From Acidiparvus fluvialis (GTDB lineage: Bacteria; Acidobacteriota; Holophagae; Holophagales; Holophagaceae), in contig JBFSVS010000025.1 of NCBI GenBank assembly GCA_041263285.1, positions 1-11,046 on the forward strand: a stretch of DNA of 11,046 nt, read 5' to 3'. Below, one piece after another: positions 1-6,788 of the stretch (its first letter is position 1; each line of letters starts with the position of its first letter). The notes under the pieces were generated by a model. The model made no database searches and was not told the origin of the DNA. It worked only from the letters and a program-made list of their open reading frames with translations. A program made the translations under genes and the position numbers.

Positions 1-92
1 AGGGTTATTTTGTAGGCCAAGTGATGAAAAAAGGTAAAGGCCAACTTAATGCAGCGGTCGTAAATAACCTTCTTGATGAGATGCTTAAATAA
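1..92 (+). CDS. gatB: Asp/Glu-tRNA(Asn/Gln) amidotransferase subunit B, C-terminal end (partial)
   Basis: This is the 3' end of a gene that enters from the left edge. The frame starting at base 3 reads GYFVGQVMKKGKGQLNAAVV and continues to a TAA at 90-92, giving 29 visible codons. The GYFVGQVMK...G....AVVNNLLDEML pattern matches the extreme C-terminus of GatB, where the YqeY-like tail domain ends in FFVGQVMKat.G.a.p..vn.ll...L. GatB is the subunit of the GatCAB complex that phosphorylates and then transamidates misacylated Glu-tRNA(Gln) or Asp-tRNA(Asn) in the cytoplasm. The next gene starts 9 nt downstream on the same strand, so the two are probably co-transcribed. The call rests on a short tail only, but the motif is distinctive. 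Confidence 0.8.
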   Translation, partial: GYFVGQVMKKGKGQLNAAVVNNLLDEMLK

Positions 93-101
93 CTTTGGGA
101 G

Positions 102-1307
102 ATGGAAGTGAAAAAAAAGCCTGTTACAACAACTTGGGGACCTACCACCAAAGCCGTTCATGCGGGCATGCACGAAAACACTTCGCGCTCAGTGACGACC
201 CCTATCTATCAGACTTCGACTTTTGAACTACAGGAAAACCGTGAAGGCGCCGAGTTTGCCAATACCATTGAACCGTCTACGTTTTATACGCGCTGGGGTA
301 ATCCAAATTTTGCCGAAGTAGAATCTGTGATCGCCGCTCTCGAAGGAGCTGAACGGGCGTTGGTTACAAGCTCCGGCATGGCCGCCACGGCGACTCTCTT
401 TGAGACTTTTCTTCAAACCGGGGATCACGTTATTGTCCCCGCAGCTGTTTATATGGGTACTGAGCAATTACTGAAACATCTCATCGCAACCAAAAATATC
501 AAAGTGACTTTTATTCACAACACCCTCGATATGGATGAGTGGGAGAGAGCCGCATCGGTACCCACCAAACTGTTATGGATCGAAACACCCTCAAATCCCA
601 CTTTGGCCATCACCGACATCGGTAAAATTGTTCAGTTGGCCCAACGCCACCATATTAAAACGGTCGCAGATAACACTTTTGCTTCACCGATTCATACCCG
701 CCCTCTTGAGTGGGGAATTGATTTGAGTATGTCGAGTGCGACTAAATACTTAGGGGGCCATAGTGATGTCACGGCCGGCGCCATCGCCGGATCGGATGCA
801 GATATCACCGCCTGTTGGAAAGTTGCGCGGCTCACAGGTCCCACCATGGACCCTATCGGTGCTTGGCTACTTCATCGCGGTATTAAAACTTTGGCCCTTC
901 GTGTTCTACGATCGTCAGCCTCAGCGATGGCCTTAGCGCTGTGGCTCAATGAGCATCCTCAAGTGGAGAGAGTGGATTACCCTGGTCTCGCCTCGCATCC
1001 GGGACACGAGATTGCCAAACGTCAGATGCAAGACGGTTTTGGGGGTGTCCTAAGTTTTCAAATTAAGGGAGGCCTCGAAGCGGGGGCTCGGTTTTGCGAA
1101 TCCCTTCAGATGGTATATCGAGCCGTATCCCTCGGTGGTGTGGAGAGTCTCATTCAACACCCCGCCTCTATGACCCATATTTTTGTTGATGAGGCCGTCA
1201 AGAAAACCCTGGGGATTACTCCCGGGCTCCTTCGGTTTGCCACCGGCATAGAAGACATTCAGGACATACAGTCGGACTTCGAACAAGCTTTTCGAGCCGT
1301 CCTATAA
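102..1307 (+). CDS. Cystathionine gamma-synthase/gamma-lyase family PLP-dependent trans-sulfuration enzyme
   Basis: This is a 401-residue, full-length member of the Cys/Met-metabolism PLP enzyme family (fold type I). Visible signatures are YTRWGNPN at 62-69 (phosphate-binding Tyr/Arg from the neighbouring subunit), SSGMAA at 90-95, Tyr117 that stacks on the cofactor ring, ETPSNP at 161-166, Asp190 for the pyridine nitrogen, and the Schiff-base Lys215 in SATKYLGGHSDV. The C-terminal SLGGVESLIQHPASMTH (343-359) and LLRFATGIED complete the fold. The family covers cystathionine gamma-synthase, gamma- and beta-lyase, methionine gamma-lyase and O-acyl-homoserine sulfhydrylase. About 400 residues fits CGS/CGL/MetZ better than the longer MetY, but sequence reading alone cannot fix the substrate. 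The GGGAG at 97-101 abuts this ATG with no spacing, so GTG108, two codons later with 6 nt spacing, may be the real start. A ThiS-type carrier follows after 2 nt, which suggests a sulfur-transfer role. Confidence 0.88.
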   Translation: MEVKKKPVTTTWGPTTKAVHAGMHENTSRSVTTPIYQTSTFELQENREGAEFANTIEPSTFYTRWGNPNFAEVESVIAALEGAERALVTSSGMAATATLFETFLQTGDHVIVPAAVYMGTEQLLKHLIATKNIKVTFIHNTLDMDEWERAASVPTKLLWIETPSNPTLAITDIGKIVQLAQRHHIKTVADNTFASPIHTRPLEWGIDLSMSSATKYLGGHSDVTAGAIAGSDADITACWKVARLTGPTMDPIGAWLLHRGIKTLALRVLRSSASAMALALWLNEHPQVERVDYPGLASHPGHEIAKRQMQDGFGGVLSFQIKGGLEAGARFCESLQMVYRAVSLGGVESLIQHPASMTHIFVDEAVKKTLGITPGLLRFATGIEDIQDIQSDFEQAFRAVL

Positions 1308-1309
1308 CC

Positions 1310-1510
1310 ATGGAACTGTTTATTAACGGCAAGCCTGAAACTTACCCCTGCTTTAAAAATCTAGGTGAGCTCTGGCTTCACTTGGGACTACCCAGTTACG
1401 GAATTGCCATCGAACTCAACGGCCAGGTCGTATCAAAAAAACACTACGATCAAACGCCTCTTTCTTCGCGCGATCGACTGGAAATTGTTCGGCTGGTCGG
1501 CGGGGGCTAG
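1310..1510 (+). CDS. thiS: ThiS-family ubiquitin-like sulfur carrier protein
   Basis: This is a 66-residue protein of ThiS length. It opens with MELFINGKPETYP, a beta-grasp start with the FINGK strand typical of ThiS. It has GIAIELNGQVVSK in the middle and ends DRLEIVRLVGGG. Family members are adenylated on the C-terminal glycine by a ThiF/MoeB-type enzyme and converted to a thiocarboxylate that donates sulfur, usually to ThiG for the thiazole of thiamine. The GGG terminus is already exposed, so no protease trimming is needed. The ATG lies 2 nt after the stop of the PLP enzyme and has no good Shine-Dalgarno, so translation is probably coupled. There is no thiG, thiF, thiO or thiE beside it. 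The pairing with a trans-sulfuration enzyme leaves open that it is a HcyS-like carrier for homocysteine synthesis. The TAG stop overlaps the stop codon of convergent ribD. Confidence 0.82.
   Translation: MELFINGKPETYPCFKNLGELWLHLGLPSYGIAIELNGQVVSKKHYDQTPLSSRDRLEIVRLVGGG
1507..1510. other. CTAG palindrome serving as stop codon for two convergent genes
   Basis: The plus-strand TAG at 1508-1510 ends the sulfur carrier gene. The minus-strand TAG at 1509-1507 ends ribD. Because CTAG is its own reverse complement, the same four bases terminate translation in both directions. There is no spacer in which a conventional terminator could sit. Confidence 0.9.
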
Positions 1511-2637
1511 GCCTTCAAGCGGTAGATCTTCCAAAGATCTGGGCCAAAGGTGAACGATCGATGTTCTTTCCAGGCGTTTTCGAGAGGTTGAAAGATGGGC
1601 CCACGGACTTGTCTAGAAGAGGAGAAGAGATGAATCTCGTCTACGAGATTCTGGTCCAGTGCACACTGGATTAAAGTTGGACCGCCCTCGAGGAGCAGTC
1701 GGGTGATGGGCCACGCCCCTAATTCAGCTAGCGTATGAAGGAGGGAGGGCCGGCCTTTACCATCGGGGGGTACAACAATATCGGTGATGTGTTCGCGAGC
1801 AGGAAGCCGACGCGTACTCACACGAAGTAAAGGTTCGCCGGGTTGAGGAGTCCAAACAACCGATTCGTCTGTGATGTTTTTTTGCCCCACCAACACGATG
1901 CGATGAAATCGGCGGTGACTGAGTGTCAATGAGGGCCAACGGTCCGTGAGTTGAGGATTATCGGTGCGAATCGTTTCGCTTCCTACCATGATCCCATCGG
2001 AGGCGCGTCGCAGCGCATGACTCAAACTCTGTGTAGCGGGGTCTGTGACTTGTTCAGCGACTCCGACTCTTCTGTTTTCCCCTAATGCTAATTTAACGGT
2101 CAACCAAGGGCGTCCCGTTTGAACCCATTTGAAGAAAGGTTCATGAAACTGAATACATTCATTTTCTAGAACACCGGTCGTGACCTCAATTCCTGCCGAC
2201 CTCAAGATGGCGACCCCCCCTCCGTTCACTCGGGGGTTTAAATCTACCGCACCAAGAACGACACGACGAATTCCCGCCTGGATGAGCGCATCGGTGCAAG
2301 GCGGGGTTCGCCCGCTATGGCAACAAGGTTCGAGGGTGATGTAAGCAGTTGCACCTCGAAGATCTTCACCGGCATCTAGCGCGCGTTGAATTGCGAGCAC
2401 TTCGGCATGGGGTTGCCCCGCTTGGAGATGAACACCCCGGCCAAGGAGGCGGCGATCCCGAGTGATGACACACCCTACCGGAGGGTTGGGACTCGACAAA
2501 CCCACTCCGTCTGTAGCTTCTTGAAGAGCAAGAGCCATCCAATCCTGATCCGTTGCGGACCCATCCGGAGACGGCCAGGGACCCCGCGTAGCGAATGACC
2601 ATGCTAACGCTTGTTCAGAGGTGAGAGGGGGAGTCAT
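1507..2637 (-). CDS. ribD: Bifunctional riboflavin biosynthesis protein RibD (deaminase/reductase)
   Basis: RibD catalyses the second and third steps of riboflavin synthesis: deamination of the GTP-derived diaminopyrimidine, then NADPH-dependent reduction of the ribosyl side chain. The deaminase domain (about 31-150) shows PNPPVGCVI, the zinc and catalytic motif HAEV (His77, Glu79), and LEPCCHSGRTPPC with Cys105 and Cys114. The reductase domain (about 176-376) shows the substrate-side SETIRTDNPQLTDR and the family motif LLLEGGPTL at 315-322. The total is 376 aa, close to E. coli RibD. The usual SLDGR and WIT motifs at the start of the reductase are altered (183-202). I chose the ATG at 2637 because it overlaps the lon TGA as ATGA. 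An in-frame ATG at 2712 would add 25 non-homologous residues lying inside lon. About 30 residues precede the deaminase, more than usual. It is the last gene of the minus-strand operon. Confidence 0.9.
   Translation of the reverse strand: MTPPLTSEQALAWSFATRGPWPSPDGSATDQDWMALALQEATDGVGLSSPNPPVGCVITRDRRLLGRGVHLQAGQPHAEVLAIQRALDAGEDLRGATAYITLEPCCHSGRTPPCTDALIQAGIRRVVLGAVDLNPRVNGGGVAILRSAGIEVTTGVLENECIQFHEPFFKWVQTGRPWLTVKLALGENRRVGVAEQVTDPATQSLSHALRRASDGIMVGSETIRTDNPQLTDRWPSLTLSHRRFHRIVLVGQKNITDESVVWTPQPGEPLLRVSTRRLPAREHITDIVVPPDGKGRPSLLHTLAELGAWPITRLLLEGGPTLIQCALDQNLVDEIHLFSSSRQVRGPIFQPLENAWKEHRSFTFGPDLWKIYRLKA
1524..1540. repeat. Short perfect inverted repeat (7-bp arms, 3-nt loop) just past the convergent stops
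   Basis: AGATCTT at 1524-1530 and AAGATCT at 1534-1540 are perfect inverted arms around CCA. The repeat lies inside the last codons of ribD (the D-L-W-K-I-Y stretch) and 14 nt after the sulfur carrier stop. It could form a small hairpin at the 3' end of the plus-strand transcript. It is AT-rich and not followed by a T-run on either strand, so it is not a standard intrinsic terminator, and it may be chance. Confidence 0.35.
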
Positions 2638-5069
2638 GAAGGACGCACTTGCCCTCGATGAGGCCTCGTCGCATTGGTTTTGGATGCCTTTCTCTTTTCT
2701 GGTCTCACCCATCCCTTCAGCGCAAGCTCAAAGACCTCTTCCACATGTTTCACCGGGTGGAAACGAAGTCGTTTTCTGACTTTGGGATCAATCTCTTCCA
2801 AATCTTTTAAATTGGCATGGGGAATGATGATGTCATAAATCCCTAGCCGAAGCGCGGCTAAGCTTTTTTCTTTCAACCCACCAATGGCTAGCGCATCGCC
2901 TCGTAAATCGATTTCTCCCGTCATGGCCACCGTATTTCGAACGGGGATCCCACTCAGCATAGAGAGTAACGCCGTCGCCATGGCTAAACCAGCGCTTGGA
3001 CCTTCTTTGGGGATAGAGCCCTCAGGAAAGTGAATATGGATATCGCGCTTTTGAAAGATTTCAGGCTTGAGACCAAACGCTTCACTGCGGCTTCGAAGGT
3101 AGCTCAGCGCAGCGTTACCGCTTTCCTTCATCACTTCACCAAGTTGGCCTGTGAGTTGAAGCAATCCTTTACCGGGCATGGAAAGGGCTTCAACAAAAAG
3201 AACATCGCCGCCTGCAGCGGTCCACGCTAGGCCGGTGACAACCCCCACGCGGGGCTCTGACAATCTTTCATCCTTAAGAATTTTAATCGGACCTAAAAAT
3301 AGATGAAGATTATTCTCCGTTACATTAATTTTCTTCTTCCAGGTTCCTTCGGCTAATTGACGAGCCACTTTCCGGGATACCGCACCCAGCTCCCGTTCCA
3401 GTTGGCGCAAACCTGCTTCACGGGTGTATCCCATAATGATGGACTTCAAACCTGAGTCAGAAAAAACCAGATGTTTTGTCTTAAGTCCGTGCTTTTCAAG
3501 CTGCTTGGGAATCAGATGACTTCGAGCAATCGCTTGTTTTTCTTCAAGGGTATAGCTGGAGAGATAAATCACCTCCATGCGGTCTCTAAATGCAGGATGG
3601 ACCGGTTCAAGTTCGTTGGCGTTGGCCAAAAACAAAACATTACCGAGATCAATAGGCGTATTTAGGTAGTGATCTCGGAAACTATTATTTTGTTCCGGGT
3701 CGAGCACTTCTAAAAGAGCTGCGCTGGGGTCCCCTCGAAGATCGCGCCCAATCTTGTCAATTTCATCCAACATGATGACCGGGTTCATAGATTTTACCTG
3801 ATGAATGGCTTGAACAATGCGACCTGGCATAGCCCCGACGTAGGTTCGTCGGTGCCCACGAATTTCACTTTCATCGTGCACACCCCCCAGCGAGATCCGG
3901 GCAAACTTTCTTCCCATCGCCCGCGCAATACTTTTACCCAGTGAGGTTTTCCCAACGCCGGGAGGTCCTACAAAACACAAGATGGTTCCACGCTGCTCAG
4001 GCTTTAGTTTTCGCACTGCTAAAAACTCTAACAGACGATCTTTGATTTTATTGAGCCCATAGTGGTCTTCATCTAAAACCTTCTTAGCCTCCTTGAGGGC
4101 TAAATTATCAGGGGTCATTTGGCCCCAGGGGAGTTCGGTCATCCATTCTAAATAGGTTCGTGTGACGGCCGTCTCACTGCTATCGGGGTGCATACGCTCA
4201 AGCTTCTTAAGGTTTCGGTCAATTTCAACCTTGGCCTCTTCGGGTACGATCAACTTTGCGATTTTATCCCGGAATAACTGGATTTCTTCACTGAGTTCAC
4301 TGCCTTCACCTAATTCCTGTTGAATGGTTTTTAATTGTTGGCGTAGGTAATATTCTCTTTGGCTCTTATCCATTTCACCGCGAGCGACCATGGTAATTTT
4401 CTGTTGAACTTCTAGTAATTCAATTTCAGCAATTAATAATTCGTGGACTCTACGAAGGCGGTCCACTGGATTTCCCATCTCCAAAACTTCTTGAGTTTGA
4501 GCCAGCTTGAGGTCCAAATTCGAAGCAACTAAGTCTGCGAGACGGCCCGGCGCCTCGAGATTATTGGTGATGACGAGCACTTCTTGCGGAAGATTTTTAC
4601 CCAAGGCCACCGACTTTTCCATATTCTGTTTCACACTGCGGATGAGTGCGTCGATCTCAATATTGGGCTCTTTGGGTTCCGCGTCGCCCATGGGCTCAAC
4701 GCGAGCCTTGAAAACATTTTCTGTTTCAGTGAAATACTCAATTCGTACTCGTTGAATACCCTGAGCGAGGGCTCGGATTCGTCCGTCTGGGAGTTTGAGA
4801 ACCCGCATAATAATGGCCACAGTTCCTACTTGATAAAGGTCACTGGGTGTGGGGTTATCGATTTCAACTTGCTTTTGCGATACCAGAAGAATCATACGAT
4901 TTTCGACTAAAGCGGCGTCGATCGCTCGAATAGATTTTTCCCGGCTCACACTAAGCGGCTGAATGACGTAGGGATAGACCACCACTTCCCGGAGCGGAAG
5001 AACGGGAAGTATTTCAGGAATCTTGGGAGTTTCTTCGAGCGTTGGGATCGGGATGAAGTCGTCTGTCAA
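2634..5069 (-). CDS. lon: ATP-dependent endopeptidase Lon (La)
   Basis: This is an 811-residue LonA protease. It forms a cytoplasmic hexamer that unfolds and degrades damaged and short-lived regulatory proteins. Domains in order are the N-terminal substrate-binding LON domain (LPVLPLREVVVYP at 21-33), a coiled-coil linker (about 210-300), the AAA+ module and the protease domain. The AAA+ module has Walker A GPPGVGKT at 368-375 and Walker B VIMLDEIDK at 431-439. The protease domain opens near VTGLAWT (611) and holds the Ser692-Lys735 dyad in KEGPSAG and GGLKEK. The 43-residue spacing of the dyad equals that of E. coli Lon. The C-terminus has a short basic tail from about 790. The start is TTG (rc of 5067-5069), supported by GAGG six bases upstream and by N-terminal alignment. 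It sits 20 nt after nrdR and overlaps ribD by ATGA. Confidence 0.97.
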   Translation of the reverse strand: MTDDFIPIPTLEETPKIPEILPVLPLREVVVYPYVIQPLSVSREKSIRAIDAALVENRMILLVSQKQVEIDNPTPSDLYQVGTVAIIMRVLKLPDGRIRALAQGIQRVRIEYFTETENVFKARVEPMGDAEPKEPNIEIDALIRSVKQNMEKSVALGKNLPQEVLVITNNLEAPGRLADLVASNLDLKLAQTQEVLEMGNPVDRLRRVHELLIAEIELLEVQQKITMVARGEMDKSQREYYLRQQLKTIQQELGEGSELSEEIQLFRDKIAKLIVPEEAKVEIDRNLKKLERMHPDSSETAVTRTYLEWMTELPWGQMTPDNLALKEAKKVLDEDHYGLNKIKDRLLEFLAVRKLKPEQRGTILCFVGPPGVGKTSLGKSIARAMGRKFARISLGGVHDESEIRGHRRTYVGAMPGRIVQAIHQVKSMNPVIMLDEIDKIGRDLRGDPSAALLEVLDPEQNNSFRDHYLNTPIDLGNVLFLANANELEPVHPAFRDRMEVIYLSSYTLEEKQAIARSHLIPKQLEKHGLKTKHLVFSDSGLKSIIMGYTREAGLRQLERELGAVSRKVARQLAEGTWKKKINVTENNLHLFLGPIKILKDERLSEPRVGVVTGLAWTAAGGDVLFVEALSMPGKGLLQLTGQLGEVMKESGNAALSYLRSRSEAFGLKPEIFQKRDIHIHFPEGSIPKEGPSAGLAMATALLSMLSGIPVRNTVAMTGEIDLRGDALAIGGLKEKSLAALRLGIYDIIIPHANLKDLEEIDPKVRKRLRFHPVKHVEEVFELALKGWVRPEKRKASKTNATRPHRGQVRPS

Positions 5070-5075
5070 GTGTTG

Positions 5076-5079
5076 CCTC
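5076..5079 (-). promoter_or_regulatory. Ribosome binding site fixing the TTG start of lon
   Basis: On the minus strand this reads GAGG, six bases before the TTG at 5069. No ATG or GTG in frame gives a better-placed site upstream of the conserved LPVLPLR start of the LON domain. Confidence 0.65.
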
Positions 5080-5089
5080 GACTAACAGT

Positions 5090-5665
5090 TTACAACCCTG
5101 TCCCTTCATTTTTCTTTTTCATATCATCCGTCGAAAAAAGACTTCGCTCGATGGTTGGAGTGCTTTGTTTTGGTTGCAAAACTTTGACTTTGCTTGGCTC
5201 AACTTCTCGGTCGCGCTGGGTCAGCACATCTTCGAGGGCACTTATAAAATCAGGGAGATCTTTAAAGTCCCGGTAGACCGAGGCAAAACGCACATAGGCG
5301 ACATTGTCGAGCTGCTTTAGTTCATTCATAAGAATTTCGCCTAATTCACGAGATTGAATTTCGCGCTCGGCACGATCCATCACGCGCCGCTCAGCGTCCA
5401 AAACGATGTTGTCAATTTGGGTGGTCATGACCGGCCGCTTTTGGCACGCCAGCATTAAACTCTTAAGCAGTTTTTGACGATCAAAATTTTCTCGGCGCCC
5501 ATCTTTTTTGACGACCATGAGGGGCATCTCTTCTAGACGCTCGTAACTGGTAAATCGACGATGACATTTTAAACATTCACGCCGACGTCGAATGGAATCA
5601 CCTTCCCGAGATTCTCGGGAATCGACCACCTTGTCTTCAGTGTGATTACAAAACGGGCACTGCAT
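5090..5665 (-). CDS. nrdR: Transcriptional regulator NrdR with extended C-terminus
   Basis: NrdR is the ATP/dATP-sensing repressor of ribonucleotide reductase genes. The N-terminal zinc ribbon has Cys3-Cys6 (MQCPFC) and Cys31-Cys34 (CLKC), with the family's DSRESREGDSIRRRREC between them. An ATP-cone domain spans about 49-139, with VVKKDGRRENFDRQKLLKSL at its start and VAYVRFASVYRDF at its end. E. coli NrdR is about 149 aa. This protein is 191, the extra residues forming a polar tail (about 150-191) ending in KKKNEGTGL. The start ATG is 25 nt after the osmC-family stop. Upstream there is only a weak GAG six bases before the ATG. No ribonucleotide reductase gene or obvious paired NrdR box is visible here, so its targets lie elsewhere. 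The nrdR-lon-ribD order suggests a shared transcript. Confidence 0.96.
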   Translation of the reverse strand: MQCPFCNHTEDKVVDSRESREGDSIRRRRECLKCHRRFTSYERLEEMPLMVVKKDGRRENFDRQKLLKSLMLACQKRPVMTTQIDNIVLDAERRVMDRAEREIQSRELGEILMNELKQLDNVAYVRFASVYRDFKDLPDFISALEDVLTQRDREVEPSKVKVLQPKQSTPTIERSLFSTDDMKKKNEGTGL

Positions 5666-5690
5666 GGTAGCTCACTAGTAAAAATATAGA

Positions 5691-6137
5691 TTAACTCTCT
5701 AGGAAGGTGGGCCGCATTACAACCTTGGATTTAATCGAGTTTGCCACGAAACAATATTTGTGGGCTTTCTCGAATAATTCATGGGCTTTCACGGTATCGG
5801 CGCCCGCGCCAAGGGTAATAGTGGGGCATAAATGCACTTCGGTAATAGCAAAGCCTTTTTCGAAGGTATCCAAAACGGAGAGGGCCTGATCCTCATAGTG
5901 TTTCACTTCGATTCTTGATTTATGCGCTAACGCCAAGAATGTGAGCATGTGGCAGAGGCCCAAGGCCGACCCTAGTAAATCCTCAGGATTCCACCGAGAT
6001 GCATCGCCCTTATATTCGGGGGCTGACGAACCGAGAACCTCGCCTTTTTGGGGGGCACTCAATGTCGCATCTCGAGAGTAGTCTTCCGAGAGCGTATTAC
6101 CAGACCACCGAATAGAAAAAGGATAATGATGCGCCAT
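5691..6137 (-). CDS. OsmC/Ohr-family peroxiredoxin-like protein
   Basis: This is a 148-residue OsmC-family protein. The family consists of cytoplasmic thiol peroxidases reducing organic or fatty-acid hydroperoxides. The signature helix PEDLLGSALGLCHMLTFLAL (51-70) contains Glu52 and the peroxidatic Cys62. The resolving-type Cys129 lies in KYCFVANSIKSKV. A further Cys104 is outside the motif. The sequence looks like the general OsmC family (CHM rather than the CFS pattern of Ohr). The start ATG at 6137 is chosen because GGAG lies 7 nt upstream and homology begins there. An upstream in-frame extension to 6200 would run into msrQ. It follows msrQ by 20 nt and precedes nrdR by 25 nt. The exact substrate (hydroperoxide or other) is inferred from family only. 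Confidence 0.88.
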   Translation of the reverse strand: MAHHYPFSIRWSGNTLSEDYSRDATLSAPQKGEVLGSSAPEYKGDASRWNPEDLLGSALGLCHMLTFLALAHKSRIEVKHYEDQALSVLDTFEKGFAITEVHLCPTITLGAGADTVKAHELFEKAHKYCFVANSIKSKVVMRPTFLES

Positions 6138-6144
6138 GACGCTG

Positions 6145-6148
6145 CTCC
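6145..6148 (-). promoter_or_regulatory. Ribosome binding site deciding the OsmC-family start
   Basis: The minus strand reads GGAG, seven bases before the ATG at 6137. This favours the 148-residue form over the longer frame that begins at 6200 inside msrQ. Confidence 0.6.
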
Positions 6149-6157
6149 AAACCTCTA

Positions 6158-6784
6158 TTATGCTTTGGAAATCGGAGGAAGAGAATCCCTCTTTCGCCAA
6201 GGCCAGAGGCGCGCTAGAAGCAAAAAGGTAATCACGACCGCAAAGGCTTTAACCTCAGGATGCCGAAGCCCCACCTTCATTCGGTAGGCGTAATGCGCAA
6301 TGCCCAGTAAAGCAGCGACATAAGTAAGACGGTGAAGTTTTTTCCAGCCAACCCCTAATCGTCGCTGCCAATCTTTTGTGCTCGTCAGCGCCAGGGCTAA
6401 TAAAATTAAAAAGGTTACTAACCCTAGTAGTATAAACTTTCGGTCCCACAAGTCGGGAAGAATGTACGACCAATTATATTCTTGGTCAAAATACACATAC
6501 ACAAAGAGATGTGGGACAGCAAACGCAAAAGAAAAAAGACCCGTGAGTCTTTGCAATTGCTTCCACCAAGCTTGCCCCGTCCACTGAGATAAGGGAGTCC
6601 AAACCAGGGTTAGGGTCAGAAAAAATAAAGCCCACCACCCCAAAAGATTAAGCCCTTTGTTTAAGGGGTTAGGCCCCATATAGTCTGCTTGAAAATAAAC
6701 CCCCCCCAATAATCGAGCAAGCTGGGTAATCCCCAAACCCCAACAAATGCTTTTGCTCACCACAACGAGCCGTTCCGCCGCCAT
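6158..6784 (-). CDS. msrQ: MsrQ, heme-binding membrane subunit of the periplasmic Met-sulfoxide reductase system
   Basis: MsrQ (formerly YedZ) is an inner-membrane b-type cytochrome that passes electrons from the quinone pool or reduced flavin to MsrP. The protein is 208 aa with about six hydrophobic segments (near 10-30, 46-63, 80-98, 116-134, 152-168 and 178-195). Likely heme-ligand histidines are His92 (VPHLFVY), His151 (KKLHRLTY) and His164 (GIAHYAY), at positions essentially matching the E. coli protein. The LGVGWKKLHRLTYVAALLG and GPNP.NKGLNLLGWW signatures are characteristic. AGAGGG ends four bases before the ATG. It starts 8 nt after msrP, the usual order. A G8 run (plus 6700-6707) lies in the early codons. 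Confidence 0.95.
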   Translation of the reverse strand: MAAERLVVVSKSICWGLGITQLARLLGGVYFQADYMGPNPLNKGLNLLGWWALFFLTLTLVWTPLSQWTGQAWWKQLQRLTGLFSFAFAVPHLFVYVYFDQEYNWSYILPDLWDRKFILLGLVTFLILLALALTSTKDWQRRLGVGWKKLHRLTYVAALLGIAHYAYRMKVGLRHPEVKAFAVVITFLLLARLWPWRKRDSLPPISKA

Positions 6785-6788
6785 CGAA

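Noticed and set aside
2213..2236. C-run and G-run that could pair as a hairpin in ribD
   Set aside because: The two runs encode conserved glycines and an Asn-Pro-Arg stretch. The loop is long for the arm length, and no T-run or other regulatory context is present.
2638..2712. Upstream extension of ribD to an ATG at 2712
   Set aside because: The added 25 residues lie inside the lon 3' end, resemble no RibD N-terminus and have no proper ribosome binding site. The ATGA overlap at 2634-2637 is the better start.
4584..4910. 108-codon open frame on the plus strand opposite lon
   Set aside because: It is fully inside the LON domain coding region on the other strand. Its composition looks like a shadow frame and no family motif is visible.
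5666..5690. Promoter or NrdR box in the osmC/nrdR gap
   Set aside because: A TATATT is present, but I see no -35 at a suitable distance and no paired palindromic NrdR-type boxes in the 25-nt gap.
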